Shown one piece after another: positions 33,223 to 45,225 of a stretch of DNA of 64,000 nt. Position 1 is the first letter of the stretch; every line of letters begins with the position of its first letter. Origin of the DNA: Ceriagrion tenellum (lineage: Eukaryota > Arthropoda > Insecta > Odonata > Coenagrionidae); contig OY720636.1 of assembly GCA_963169105.1 (NCBI GenBank), forward strand, positions 66,514,123 through 66,578,122, written 5' to 3'. A model generated the notes under the pieces. It saw only the letters and a list, made by a program, of their open reading frames with translations. It was not told the origin of the DNA and searched no databases. The translations under genes and the position numbers were made by a program.

Positions 33223-34302
33223 CTCCCATTGCTAAAAGAGCGTCAAATATGTATTCAACCTGCTCAGAGGCTATCCTATAAATTTTCCAGGAGGATTGTT
33301 AATGGCCCCGATACGTTAGTATTTCTAAAACCAGATGTTCTGAATTTCTTCCCCCCAACATTATCATAGTTCTTAACCATCCAATCCTAATTAATAGAAC
33401 ATAGCCTCAACAATAATAAGTAATCTCTTTATCACTGTTTCACTACGCTTTAACAGATACAATCCAGGTTTTGAAAAATCTAGAAGTTACATAGTTGTTA
33501 CTAAGTTTCCCACGCGGTCGCCTATGCCTAGGAATACAGAAACAAGTTCTTTTTTCCGAGGTGAACGATGAATTACTGACAAGTGAATATGACCAAATCA
33601 AAAAGCTAATTTCTATTTTACAGCTATGTCCAGGGTCGTTCGATTCGATATACCAGAAGCTCTATCGATATGGGTCTTCTCAACTATTTCCACAACACGG
33701 CAATTAATATGCTTACTGAGCATTTACCACCATTGCACACCCAAGAAAATCTAAATACGCGGTGTAAGTTGTAATACTGGATACAAATGCACCGCTGAAT
33801 CAACTAAAACGTTGAAAAACCTATGTTCTGCTCATGGAGAACGCTTCAAGACAAGCACATCAATGGCGGACTTGTTTATGTTGCGAAGGCCTGTATCGAA
33901 GGAAAAGTGCAATTGATATTGAACGACCTGGTTATGGTTATGACTATACAGTGTACATTTATTAATTTTAACTAAAGCTTCAGATACTTATAATTTGTTA
34001 AATTTAAATAAATCAAATGCTGTGAAGGCAAAACTGCAGCAATAAAATACACGAACTTCGGGTTTTTGGACGTCGTCAGCCTCTTTTTGGAACCATTTGT
34101 CACGTCTGGGTAGTAAGTATCTTATTCATTATCCAGCTGCTCCACACACCGACTGTTTCCAATCGCAGGTACCGCTATCAGAATCCAATTCATGAATCAG
34201 CTTTCTGTTAACATTAGTTTTTAAGGATATTTTACCAGTCCATGAGTTAAATTCGATGGTGACAGGCTTCACTTGGTGAAAATTCATTCAGAATAAATTT
34301 CA
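33223..34302. other. No gene recognised
   Basis: A 70-codon open frame at 33495-33707 has no known relatives that I can name. The rest is AT-rich with no repeats matched elsewhere in the window. Confidence 0.4.
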
Positions 34303-34483
34303 AAATTGCCTGGTAATTTTTTCCCAGATTTTTATTCTTAGTCGATCAGTTTGGTCACATAGGGGACATCATCAGGTAGACCTGATGGTGTCGCATACTT
34401 ATCTGACCTGATGATGTCACCTATGCGATGAAACCAGTCGACTAAAAATAAAAATCTGGGAAAAAAGTACTGTGCAATTTTTA
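34303..34483. repeat. Foldback with CATCATCAGG core, member 2
   Basis: Arms of about 75 bp share TTTTTTCCCAGATTTTTAT and AGTCGA(T/C). The centre has ACATCATCAGG at 34367 and CCTGATGATGTCAC at 34408-34421. The two half-sites suggest one palindromic element of about 180 bp. Confidence 0.85.
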
Positions 34484-35645
34484 AATTTTTTCAGTCCGTA
34501 ATTGCATATCTGTTTCATTGAGTCGAAGGTCTCGGTGAGTGTATTTTGCAGCAGTGCGAACCCCGATGAGCAATAATCGTGTCAAGGATTCAGCTTCCGA
34601 GATCAATTTGCGTCTCCCAAGGAGGGGGTTGAGTAATTTCGTCGAGAGCCGAATAGGCAGAGTGTAACCTGACGACGCCACTCACCACTATGGAGCGATG
34701 AGGGGGCCCGCGGATCAAGTACGTACTTGCAGCAGTCATTCCGTGAGACATGAGTCTGAGAGAGCACTCACGTCATTTAGGGCAGGCGGGTAATTGCAAC
34801 CACGCAAGGAATCGTTGAGAGACAGACAGACAGAGAGAGAGAGAGAGGTGACTGAGGAACACTCAGTGTTCTGGAATTAGCCCGCTCCCCCTTCAACGAG
34901 ACTCGTCGAGGAGTAACGCTCGGTCTAATGAAGGGTGCGTCCGTGTATTTGAAGTGTTCTCCATTAGACGAGCCACTAGTCAACCCATCGGCAAACCACT
35001 AAAAAAAAAAGAAAATGCTAACGGTCATAGGGAACTGAACCAAGGCCGTCGGACACGGAACCTTTTCGTGTTTGAGCAATTTACAAGACAGCTCGTGTAT
35101 CCATTCCCCATGAATTAGTAGCCAGAGCGCTAATTATCCTCAACGATGAATCCCACCGTCTTTCACCGGTCACTATTAGGTTTAATTATGCAAACTCACT
35201 CGCACGAAATAATCAGTATCTGCGGACGTGTGCCACATCTCTTTTAATGTAGCGAAAATCAGTAACAGAACTTCTCCCTTCTAGTATTTGATGAACGTGA
35301 ATGTATTAATTATAATAACAGGGGTATAATTTTAAAAAATACACGTCTTATTTGCATAATAATACAATGCTCATGAGATTGGAGGTACTGATAATAAAGC
35401 CTTACTTCATTTTCAAAGAGTTCTCTTAGTGGAGGTTAAACGAATAATGAAAATTAAGAAGAAATGAACGCTATTTTTCCAATTGAATTAGTGGAACGTC
35501 TGCTTACGGTACATTTCTTGGAAAGTAATGGCTCTTGTTAATTCTCACAAGTTCATTTTTGCACAACTCCATTCTCTTGCTTATAAAGACACGCAAAGTT
35601 TCAAGGTTGGATTCATTCACTTGTGCGAAGACCTAAGTAAGTAAA
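34484..35645. other. No gene recognised; GA microsatellite
   Basis: A CAGA/GA run lies at about 34820-34850. Short antisense frames at 34481-34983 have no domain. The rest is AT-rich. Confidence 0.4.
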
Positions 35646-36196
35646 TGTAGGTAGTTTGAGCGAGATAGTTCCCTAATCATAATGGAGACTATATTCTAAA
35701 TATATGTTTTTATATCTGCAGCTATAGGAAGAATGAACTAATTATTGCATTATTTATGGTGCAATAGTGTACTTAGAACAGACAGAAATACTCAGCAATC
35801 AAATAGTAATGCCTATATAAGTCTTTAATTTGATTCATTTTTTCACGAGGTACGTTTATAACTCCCTCACAACGGAATGGTCATTGTGATTGTGAAAAAA
35901 TTACTGCGTTGACAATATAATTTATTTTAAAAAATAGTTGGGTAAGTATAAAAAATACACACTGACAATTTTTGACGAGATCTAGGCGTTAGAAGTTTCT
36001 TAATTTTTAAAAATTAAGTCTCTTTCGAGTACAAACACGCACCATTTCCCATGTATAATGGCTGAAAGTTTTTTAGCAAAGTTTTTGGAAAGTAATTCGG
36101 TAAGGGGCTATCTTTAGAAGGGTGTTATATATCGTTTTAATGAAATCAAATTCATTTATTTATAGGTGAAATGATATCTCGCTGAACCTACCTAAA
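35646..36196 (-). mobile_element. Terminal-inverted-repeat element R6, copy 3
   Basis: The ends GTAGGTAGTTTGAGCGAGAT (left) and the inverse of CTCGCTGAACCTACCTAAAG (right) match the termini at 55448, 56013 and 63593. Internal landmarks (CCCTAATCATAATGGAGAC near the left, AAGTAATTCGGTAAGGGG, AAATCAAATTCATTTATTTAT near the right) are the reverse complement of the copies at 55.4-56.6 kb. It is non-coding. Confidence 0.82.
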
Positions 36197-38045
36197 GTGA
36201 TTTATTTCCGAGAGAAACAATTCCAGTGTTTTTGTCCGAGTGTTAACTTCCTCGGAATGTTCACCAAAAAAATGAAACAATTCAACATCTTTCAAAAATG
36301 GGTTCAAGGTGGATTTTAAACAATAAGATCCCAAATTTGCATGACAAATGCGTCAGCTACGTGATTTCTTTAGAGTAGAGACATGACCCTACATGCAGAA
36401 TCCGCACGATTAACCATTAAGAAACAGAATGTATTTAGAAGGAAAAGCCAACATGGGCTAAAAAAAGTTATTATTATCTCATTCACGAGCCTCCTAAGTT
36501 GGAGCACGAAGTAGAAAACCTCAGAGTAACGAAATCCCATACCTATCTGCCTATTAAGTATTACGAACCCATTATTTTGATTAGAGAGATTTTCATTTAT
36601 GGACAGATTTGCGTGAAAATTTGCATACATGTTCTTATAAGTAATATTTTTAGATAAAAGAGGAAAAAAATCATGTTACCGATTTGCTTTCTTGGCAATT
36701 TAATTCCACTTGATTATTGAACACATAGCTTTATGGCACCGTGAAATATGTATATACAAATAATTTGATGATATACGTGCACATTTTCTCCTAAACTTGA
36801 AAACATACGTCCCATATGATTACAATAGTTCCTTGTGTGATTATTTCCAACGCATACATAGATGAACTTTATTTTGATAATGAGCATTATACTCTCCATT
36901 TATTGCTCTCCATGAGCATTATGCCCATCATTTATTGATAATGAACATTACGCACATATGTCCACATAATCATCCCTAAATCATTCTTGACTTTGACGTT
37001 CTTCATATATTGTACCAGATGAATTCCGTCCTTGGCCTTCCCCTGAGATTCTCTGTTTTCTCTTTCCATTACTGTTTTCAACGCCGGCAGTTCTGCCGGA
37101 AGAAGAGTGTGTGTGTGTGAATGTGCCAAAGAAGTTTGTTTCTTTTTCCTCTCTAAGAGTTTGCATTGTACCATATTTCTATCCAACTCTTCGAATGACT
37201 TCTTCGTTGGCGATTCTCTACTACCATATGATCTTCGTCAAAGAGTGCTTGATACGAGTAAAATGAGATCCATAAAGGATTTTGTACAAAAGATAACAAA
37301 AGGGTAATTCTTGTGCATTTTTGTGAGTTACTACAAGGTGATTCTGGTTAAATTTTTCCTCAATTATCTCCACTACGACGACAATGGGTAATTTTTAGCT
37401 GTGGTTTTTCGTTTCACTATCAACGGAGGTTTCAAGCTACGTCAAAGCTAGAAATGTTATCAGTGCCCACTTCCATATCGAAACGGAAGAAAAATTAGAG
37501 CGTGATCGGTCCTTCCGCTTCCGCTATGCCAATTTTGGCAACATGGTTTCTGCGCATTAATTCGCGGAACGGACGAAGACTCATCCCGATAATCTAACAT
37601 TATCGCCTGCCTCCGAGAAAGGGGGAGGCTAATGATAAAATTATAACCCCGACGTTCCATGGGAAAATCCAAGGGGGGCGATTTATAGTGCCTCTAACTT
37701 AGGCTTGGAGTACTGGTCGACATAGACATACATACGATATTCCACGGAGGAGAAATTCGAGGCTTCCTACTTCCCTGTGGATTTTTCCGGGTTTTAAAGG
37801 AGCAAGATGATAAAGACTGCCGGACAAACAGCGTAACGAAGCGAAAATATATCAACGCATAGTTGGTCGGTCTTTGGGAAGACGACCGACAACAGAGCTC
37901 ATTAGCAACATTTAGAATATACGGGCAAGTTGTTAAGCGCTGGATTACTACTTGGGGAATGTAGAAGGTGTGTCCACGTGTTCCCAACGTGTTACAAAGC
38001 TGCACAGTTTCAGTTAAAAAGCTTTAGTTAAAGCTTTAAAGTTTC
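36197..38045. other. No gene recognised
   Basis: Mostly AT-rich. A local duplication around ATGAGCATTAT occurs at 36880-36960. A GT run lies at 37108-37120. A CpG-richer part at 37460-37760 has small antisense frames without domains. Confidence 0.4.
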
Positions 38046-38660
38046 AAAGCGATCGCGCGCGTAGCAGGACATGTTTGTCCGATTTTTCATTTGTTTGACG
38101 AAATTACTCACCAATTTTACTTTTTGTTATTAAGAGATAATTAAGCTATTGTAAAACATATTTATAACAAAAAATAAGTTGCCAAAAATCTTTTAGCTTT
38201 TATTATAATCAGATTTTTTTAAGAACCAAAAGTAGCAACATTTTCATATTTCCGTTTTTGTTGCTCCATTGTGCCGTGGTTGCATGCAAAAAATTAAAGT
38301 CTGTGCTCTCTAAGAACAGTGCTGTGTTCCTGCTGTTTGAAAAAAATTAACCACATATTATGATTGATTTAGGAGATATTAGGCCCTAAACATGGATCAA
38401 AATTTTAAAAGGTAGGAAAAATGAAATGAATGTCTTATAATTACGAAAATATCATTATATTTAAATATTTTGCCATTAGACTGTCATTTATTCAACGTAG
38501 AGTTTGAAGCTGCGGCGCGCCAATTTGCGCTAATTTGTGATATTTGAGGTGTCATAAAATTGACATTTATAATTATAGAAGGCCAATATTTGACAAACCG
38601 TCATTCCTCATTGTATTCTTCCTATGTGCCAAAACTTGTGAACATCGGAGATGGTCGAGC
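38046..38660 (+). repeat. Dispersed repeat R5, plus-oriented copy
   Basis: This is the inverse of 44100-44760. Shared landmarks in order are CGCGCGTAGCAGGACAT, AGATAATTAAGCTATTGTAAAA, ATTTTCATATTTCCGTTTTTG, TTGCTCCATTGTGCC, TAGGAGATATTAGGCCCTAAA, GAAGCTGCGGCGCGCCAATTTG, TCATTCCTCATTGTATT and CGGAGATGGTCG. The conserved CG-containing tips and AT-rich middle suggest a non-autonomous element. No coding potential is seen. Confidence 0.82.
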
Positions 38661-39195
38661 CGTAGCCTTGGTTGAGATTGCATGGAATCGCCCTGGGGAC
38701 TAAACTCTGAATCAGCATCAGTTTCCCCTGAACGAAAGGGCACAAGGGAACCAGAGTTTCGCTTCCCATCCGACGGAGGGAGTACTGCACATTGAACCAT
38801 TCCCCACTTGGTGCTCCAATAGGGATCCTAGACTTCGAATCCCATTCCGTCCATGAAATCACATCGCCAATCACTCGGTAAACACGACTGCAATGCCATT
38901 TACCTTCTTTTCTCTGCTACTGTCTCCTATGTCTACTAAACTGCTATTTAGAGCTGTTTACCGGAGACTTATAATAGTGTGCATAGACGCATAATAAGTC
39001 TGAATAATGCTTAGAGTAGGTAGACTATCTTTTCGGGAATGTGTACAAGTTTAGTTTGTTTTTTGAGAGAGGGGTGGGGAAGAGGGCGGCCTCCAGCTGT
39101 GTTCATTTACACCGTCGAGGAGATCTGTATAGCTTGGTAAGTAAAATGAATGTAAAATTAGGATCTATGTAAGAGGAAGATTTACGAAAGAGGAG
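38661..39195. other. No gene recognised
   Basis: Two overlapping minus frames (38573-38874) include sequence of repeat R5 and lack domains. The rest is unassigned. Confidence 0.35.
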
Positions 39196-39742
39196 GAGTT
39201 TGAAAAATCTACCTTTAAGATAATTATATGTTTATAAAGTATTGAAAAATTTATACTTTCGGAGTGGAAACTTGCTTAGCATATTACTTAGGCAATGTAA
39301 GGGGAGCCCCCGCTTGCCAACAGATATTTTACTCCTTAAACCTCATATGACCTTATTTCAGAGATGTTTTGTTTATTTAGCGCCAAAAATATTTAACCTA
39401 ATGCCAGAGAATGATAAAAAGGAAAAATAAGTTATGTTACTTTTAAAGCAAGTTAAAAAAATGGCTGTGCGAGTACGATTATATTGCATTATTATTAAAA
39501 AATGTAAATGAAATTTTTTCATGCGACGAGAAATTGTAATTCCGTAAATTATTGTATAGCACCATATATAATACTAAAATCTTATCATTCTTCTGTTGCA
39601 TAAATTTTGCACTGTATTTTGGTTACCCCCACACAGGTTCCGATCTTCAGGGTAACCTAAAGCTTACATAAATTGTGTGTTGCTGTTTTAATATATTTAC
39701 ATCATGGGAGCATTAAAATTATTATTATAATCATTATTAGGA
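39196..39742 (+). mobile_element. LINE C-terminus with AT-rich tail (degraded)
   Basis: The 62-codon frame at 39242-39430 ends HMTLFQRCFVYLAPKIFNLMPEN, which matches the usual LINE end pattern (RSF.Y.GPKLWN.LP). The 3' UTR runs to an ATTATTATTATAATCATTATT tail at about 39718-39738. It is severely 5'-truncated. Confidence 0.6.
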
Positions 39743-40003
39743 AGGGTGGAGAGAAACCGAGAGTCGGTATTAGCCTACTCTTCACTAAGTGGTTCAATTA
39801 TGACTAAGAGAAAAAAATACCCTCAGCAAATTCCACAAAAAATTAATTCACTCTTACGACCGGATTCGTAACGGAGTTACATCTCCTGGTCCTGGAAATG
39901 TAATTCTATCGAAAAACCGTTCCGAAAAGTGAATAAGTCTTATGTGGAATTTGCAATGTGCATTTTTTATTTGTGTTACAATGGAAAAATTCCATGAAGT
40001 AGG

Positions 40004-40212
40004 TCCATACTTTAAGAATATTATTTTGTACTTTTCTGCAGAATTTTATTTTGGACGGTACGACGAGTTTCACCGAATTTCGGCATCATCAGGCACTATA
40101 GGAAATCAGGTACTACAGGTCAGGTACATCAGTTAGTTGATAAAAAACGTACCACAGGTAAAACATCAAATTCTGTGGAAAAGTACAAAATTTTATTCTT
40201 TAAGTATGGATA
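40004..40212. repeat. Foldback with CATCATCAGG core, member 3
   Basis: The left arm starting TCCATACTTTAAGAATATT and the right arm ending AATTTTATTCTTTAAGTATGG are inverse with a few mismatches over about 43 bp. GAATTTCGGCATCATCAGGC lies in the middle. It has the same core phrase as the foldbacks at 31743 and 34303. Confidence 0.85.
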
Positions 40213-40232
40213 CTATTTACTTCCGCGAAGTG

Positions 40233-41145
40233 ATGCCTGATGTAATAATAATAATAATATTTATTGTTCAAGGACTACATATCCTTTGGAACAAAGTACA
40301 GTTTAACTGAAAAACTCTGTGGCAAAAATAGTATTTTTTCAGGACACTAGAGTTTACAAATATGAACATTCAATAATCATACATTAAGCATTAATACAAT
40401 AATATTTACAATTACTTTAGTGCAAGCTAATAAAATATATAAACAATTAGTAAGGATGAGAGAGAGTTTTTTATAGGAATTAACAAAAAATGAAGTGTAC
40501 CATGAAATTCACACTGCGCTACAACAATATTTTTTATACAAGAAAGATAACATTTCCGATTTAAATTTATATACATTGTTTGATTTTATAATATTGTCAG
40601 GAATACCATTCCATATTCTTAGGCCATAATTTATTGTGGATAACTGATACATATTAGTTCTACACCTTGGAATTTTAAATCGTCTTCTTCCTCTTACTTG
40701 TCTCCCTGGAACACTTTGGTTTCTAATAATATAATTATACAGATAATCAGGGGTTTTAGTTGATAATATTTTTTAGATGAACACATAACTTAAACATTTT
40801 TCTATGTTCCAATTTCATCCACTTCAATTTAACATAATAAGGAGTTACATGTTCGTAAATATTCGTATTACATATATATATTACTTCGGCATTAAACAAG
40901 ATTTGTAATTTATTTTGTAATTCCTTGGTTAAATCAACAAATACAAGGAGACAATAATCGATATGAGGAATTAAAAGATGATAAATGAGTTTTTTACGCA
41001 GCTCAAATGGAATTAAATATTTAAATTGTTTCATCTGCGCTAATGTCTTGTACGCTTTGTTGGAAATGAAAACAACATGCTCCTTCCAAGTTAATGTATT
41101 ATTAATATTAACTCCTAAGTTTACAATCTTATTTGTATATGTAGA
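40233..41145 (-). mobile_element. LINE reverse transcriptase C-terminus with (TAA)n tail
   Basis: On the minus strand VNINNTLTWKEHVVFISNKAYKTL runs into the 92-codon frame at 40756-41034 (MKQFKYLIPFELRKKL, LLIPHIDYCLLVF, KLQILFNAEVIYI). A region with stops but recognisable ends (WNGIPDNIIKS, FKSEMLSFLY) follows, and then a TAA microsatellite at 40237-40257 on the plus strand. This is the thumb and C-terminal part of a Jockey/CR1-group LINE, with the palm missing. It is AT-rich like the 12-14 kb element. Confidence 0.8.
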
Positions 41146-41196
41146 GTGTAGTAGTAGATGTAGGGTGATAGTAGATGTAGAGTGGACCCATAGCGT
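41146..41196. repeat. GTAGATG-like microsatellite
   Basis: Loose repeats of GTAGATGTAG and GTAGAGTG lie between the LINE above and the SINE below. The unit resembles the family A tail, but no family A hairpin is attached. Confidence 0.6.
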
Positions 41197-41398
41197 AGAG
41201 CCTGAGACGATGTCTTAGTTTGAGTGGTTCTATGTTTAACGTAACGGAGTCCCACGCTTCGATGTGCCCCCTGAATGGCATTCATGTAGGGATCAAGGAT
41301 ACGCTGGGAAAAAAATCTCCATCACCACCGGGATTCGAACCCGCCCCCTAGGGATATAAAGCCAGTCCAGCCGGACCCACCAGCCACGGCATCAACCG
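41197..41398 (-). mobile_element. tRNA-derived SINE (S2b), reverse
   Basis: On the minus strand there is an A-box-like GTGGCTGGTGGGTCC at about 41375-41390 and a B-box GGTTCGAATCCC at about 41331-41342, 38-45 bases apart. A non-tRNA body (ACGCTTCGATGTGCC region) follows. The tRNA part does not fold cleanly, and no intact tRNA is proposed. Confidence 0.72.
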
Positions 41399-42460
41399 GA
41401 TACTCGCGCTATCTTCAGCCCATCGCGGAAAAGGGGAAAGGAAACAAACGGATCGCCGACCGTTCCTCCGAGTGGGACTTTTGTGGGCCACTTACTCCGT
41501 GGCCGGGGGTTCGGAGTGCGCCGGTCGACGAGAGTACGAGCGTCCGGCGAGTCGGAAATCGCAGGACGGGGACCACAACCGCCAATCCCACATCCCCGAG
41601 GGCAAAGAGAGGAGAGAAAACGGGGTTGGAGTAAGATAGCTCCGTCTCTCTCTCTCTCTCACATACCAACCCACCCAGACGAGAGTAAGGAGCATCCCCC
41701 CCTCCCCACCATAAGAAATAATGCGTCTGACGTCTTATCCCTCCTCTGCCAACCAATCCCCCTCCTTTCTCCTTTTTGCGACACCCTGGGGACCACTCTG
41801 AAACCGGGAACGACTAAAACCCGCTTCCCTTCCCAGGACGGTCGTATCCCTTTGCTCGCGCCACCCACGGAACCATTCCACCACCACCCCTTCACCTCTG
41901 CAACACCGCCACCACGCGACCGCAGGGCCCCGGGACGTCCCCGCCACACCCCCAAACCACCCCCGCTCCCCCAAAACCCTTTTCCAACCCACCGCCCGCA
42001 CACCCTCACGCCAACGGGAAAGGTGTTGCGAAGGCAGCCGCATCGCCCGCGCCTCTTCCCCCGTCGCGCGCTAATAATGCGCCTTAGAAATACTATTAAT
42101 TTCCCGCAATGCGCCGAGCTCAGACCCTTCCCCCCTCACTACCCCCTCCCCCCTCGCACCCCTACGGCGTTCCCTGTGTCCCTGTACGTGTGTGTGTGTG
42201 TCACGTTCTCTCCCTATCCCACCCTATCGCTTCCCCACCGTATTTTACCCTTTCTCTTCCTCCCGCCCTCTTTCGCACTTGCCCCTATTGTCTGTCTCCC
42301 TTCTCTTTCCCGTCGTTTCTTCCTCTTCCTCCTCCCCGTCTCCTTAACATATATATCTCTCTCTCTCGAGCCCCCGGAGGATTTGAGCAAGTCGAGTAAG
42401 ACTTTTTTCTCGCCTTTGTCTCTCTCCGCGCGAGTACACAAAAGTTTACTCGTCCCTTCT
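41399..42460. other. GC-rich, pyrimidine-biased island
   Basis: The plus strand is rich in C and T from about 41640 to 42440, with CT runs at 41642-41660 and 42355-42368 and a GT run at 42190-42200. The 342-codon frame at 41483-42511 is proline/serine/leucine-rich without a domain, and its last dozen residues are family D LINE. Stop codons are rare in such DNA, so length alone is weak evidence. It may be host regulatory sequence. Confidence 0.4.
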
Positions 42461-42960
42461 TTATCGCATGATAGTGAAACGTGGGCATGCAAGGATAAGC
42501 GTATTAGTTAGGCAAAATACAGAGGCCTGACACCCATTTTTAACTACTTTGACTGTGCTGAAAGGAGTGTGTTTCGTTGGTTTGGCCATGTTGAGAGAAT
42601 GGATGAGAGTCGAATAACGAAACAGATATATGAGAGTAGAATGAATGGTGCGAGAGGTAGAGGTAGGCTGAGAAAGTTGTGGTCGAATGTGGTTGAGGAA
42701 ATTCTTAGGAGGAGGAATATTAGGAGTCTTAAAAACAGGAGGGCGTGTAAGAAGCAGTGTATGGGGGTAAATGAGGCAAAAAGAGGTTTGAAAGGATAGG
42801 TCAGTATGGGGAAAATTATTGAAGCTGAGTTAGGAATACAAATATGTATTCATGAGTGCAACTTAGTGACTGTGCCCACCCCGGAAGGGAACGGCTTGAT
42901 TGGTATGTATGTAAATACAGAGTGGGATGTCCACATAAAATTATGTATGCATATACAGGA
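42461..42960 (+). mobile_element. LINE family D, C-terminal copy
   Basis: Translation gives SETWACKDKR near 42470, then YFDCAERSVFRWFGHVERMDESRITKQIYESRM split across frames 42540-42640. GRGRLRKLWSNVVEEILRRRNIRS and ACKKQCMGVNEAKRGLKG lead up to the stop at 42797. Block order matches the copies at 54.9 and 62.4 kb. The 3' UTR with CCCACCCCGGAAGGGAACGG and a GTATGTATGTAA end follows. The YADD part is absent, so the copy is truncated. Confidence 0.85.
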
Positions 42961-44055
42961 TGTATGGGTAATTCAAGTATTTTTCTAAAACCTATGTTAA
43001 GTTGATTTAGCTGAATTAACACTCGAGTGGCCCGGTCTCTCTGACCGACAAAATGATCTTTATGCTATTCAGTAGCTTCCTATTTAATTATATATATTAT
43101 ATACTTCTCCTCCAATATATAAGCCAAAAAGTTCTATTTATAGCTACTTTCGTTCCACAAACCGTGCGTCACCACTCGTGTTTTTTTCATTTCATTTCTC
43201 CAAATACTGCCTATTTTTTTGTACTTTGTTAAATATGATAAGTTAAATATAATGGATAAGTGACCGCTGACATATTGTGGAAATGAATCCTTTTTTATCC
43301 ACCCATTCCTTGTAACGGCTATTTTTCTCTTATGAAAAAAACTATGTTCTATTCTACCCATTCTATCGTATAACAGAGAGTGAATACAAGCTGAAGTATC
43401 TTCTCTTTTTGCTGTGAAAATTTTGAATAAATATTTTTAAATTCACGTTTGAATGCTGCTATTTCGAGACAATCCAGAAAAAAAACTGACATGATCTTTT
43501 TAAAAATATCCAAAGTCCTTATCGGTCCAGGAGACCGACGTCACTACGCATGTCCCGATGATTCCCTTCACTACCGTAGGGTTAAGGAGTAATCTTTATT
43601 TTTAGGCATTCCCGATAAAATGCCTTGATTTTTAGCGTATTTCATAAGATAAAATTTATCCTATTGAATAGTGTAAAAATATTACCAGGTCATTTATCAT
43701 AATTTAGCCTTGAAATGCACTGTCTTAATGGAAGTGCGAGGGCATCGTTCCACATAAATATTTTGTTCCCCAATTTTCACCCGAATAATATTGTTCAAAA
43801 CCTTTATAACATGTACTACATATCGAGGCACCTAATATATATTTTTAGCATATGTTAATAGAAACGCGTATTTAGGTGTAGGCGTATAAATAATGCACGT
43901 ATTTAGGTGTAAATAACTTACTTCCGGTTTTCGTCAGAGCACATAGCCGACATATTGTGGTGAGTGTTGCAACGTTGCCAAGGGAAACTTCCGCTGTTTA
44001 CCTTCTTTACCAAATGTCTTAGTAAACTACTTCAAAATTAGGAATTTAATACATA
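42961..44055. other. No gene recognised
   Basis: AT-rich. It contains imperfect palindromes CGGTCTCTCTGACCG at 43034-43048 and CGGTCCAGGAGACCG at about 43524-43538, and a short direct repeat (CGTATTTAGGTGTA at 43866 and 43899). Confidence 0.45.
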
Positions 44056-44760
44056 TTGGGCGATTCCACGCAAACTCAACCAAATGGCTATGCACTCGTG
44101 GCACGACCATCTCCGATTTTCACGATGTTTGGCACATGGTAAAAATACAATGAGGAATGATCAATTGCCTTATATTAGCGTTCTATAATTATGAATGTCA
44201 ATATTATGACACTTCAAATTCCACAAATTAGCGCAAATTGGCGCGCCGCAGCTTCAAACTATCTCCAATAAATGAAAATAAAGCGGTCAAATTTTAAATA
44301 TAAGGACATTTTCGTAATTAAAAAACATTAAACTATGTTTAATATCAACGTTTGGCTTCCTAGACCTATACCATGAGCTCCTAGATGACTTTCATTGTTC
44401 CTATTTTTTATTTTGACCCATGTTTAGGGCCTAATATCTCCTAAATCAATGATAAGATATGGTCAAACTTCATTTAATCGAGTAGCAAGGACACAGGACT
44501 GTACTTAAAGAGTATAAACTTTAATTTGTGGCACGCAACCAAGGCACAATGAAGCAACAAAAACAGAAATATGAAAATATTGTTACTTCTGGAGCTTAGA
44601 AAAGACGATGTTTGACAACTCATTTTTGGTTGAAAAATATATTTTACAATAGCTTAAACCCTTATCTCTCAATAACAAAAATGAAATTGGTGGGTATTTT
44701 CGTCAAAAACACAAAAGATAGGACGAACGTAATGTCCTGCTACGCGCGCGCCCGCTTAGA
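44056..44760 (-). repeat. Dispersed repeat R5, minus-oriented copy
   Basis: This is the inverse of 38046-38660, extended at its far end by about 45 bases (GGGCGATTCCACGCAAACTC). Landmarks GGCGCGCCGCAGCTTCAAAC, GGCCTAATATCTCC, AAGGCACAATGAAGCAAC and ATGTCCTGCTACGCGCGCG correspond in reverse order. It is non-coding. Confidence 0.82.
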
Positions 44761-44984
44761 AAAAGAGATGTTGACATATTAAAACGTTTAGTAAAATTAC
44801 TAAAACGATTTATGCCTGAAGATAATTATGCCCTTCCCTCAGTTTGTTACTTGGTAGCATAAACTGAGACCAATCCTCCAGAAAAAGTCGTTTGCGTATT
44901 GCATTGCGTATTCTTGCGTATCGAAGGAAGAATACAATCGATATAGATTGGTCTTGAAAGAGCGAATGTTTGGAGAGGCATCTG

Positions 44985-45225
44985 TTGGTCGATAAGGTCA
45001 TTAGTGGATGTGTTGGGCAAGAGTCTTACGGGGAGGAATAGTAGGAGTTTTAAGAATGAGAGCATGTATGAAGTAACACATGAGTAACAGACACATCAGT
45101 GAAATGCAAGGCATGGGAAGTATGAAAGGAATCAACAGTATCAGAGCTAGTTTTCGAGGCCTGACACCAATTTTAAAAGCTACTTTGACTGTGCGGAAAG
45201 GGAACGTGTATGAAGGTATGGGTGC
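44985..45225 (+). mobile_element. LINE family D, two disordered fragments
   Basis: GAGGAATAGTAGGAGTTTTAAGAATGAG at 45034-45061 (in shorter blocks) matches the NIRSLKN part of the copy at 42715. GAGGCCTGACACC, ATTTTAAAAGCTACTTTGAC and TGTGCGGAAAGGGAACGTG at 45154-45210 match the earlier part at 42522-42572. The order is reversed relative to the intact element, so a rearrangement or two insertions occurred. Confidence 0.65.

Noticed and set aside
41483..42511. A 342-codon open frame, the second longest in the window
   Set aside because: The plus strand is strongly C/T-rich there, so stop codons are rare. The product is low-complexity proline, serine and leucine, and its last residues belong to a LINE. 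No domain or start context supports a gene.
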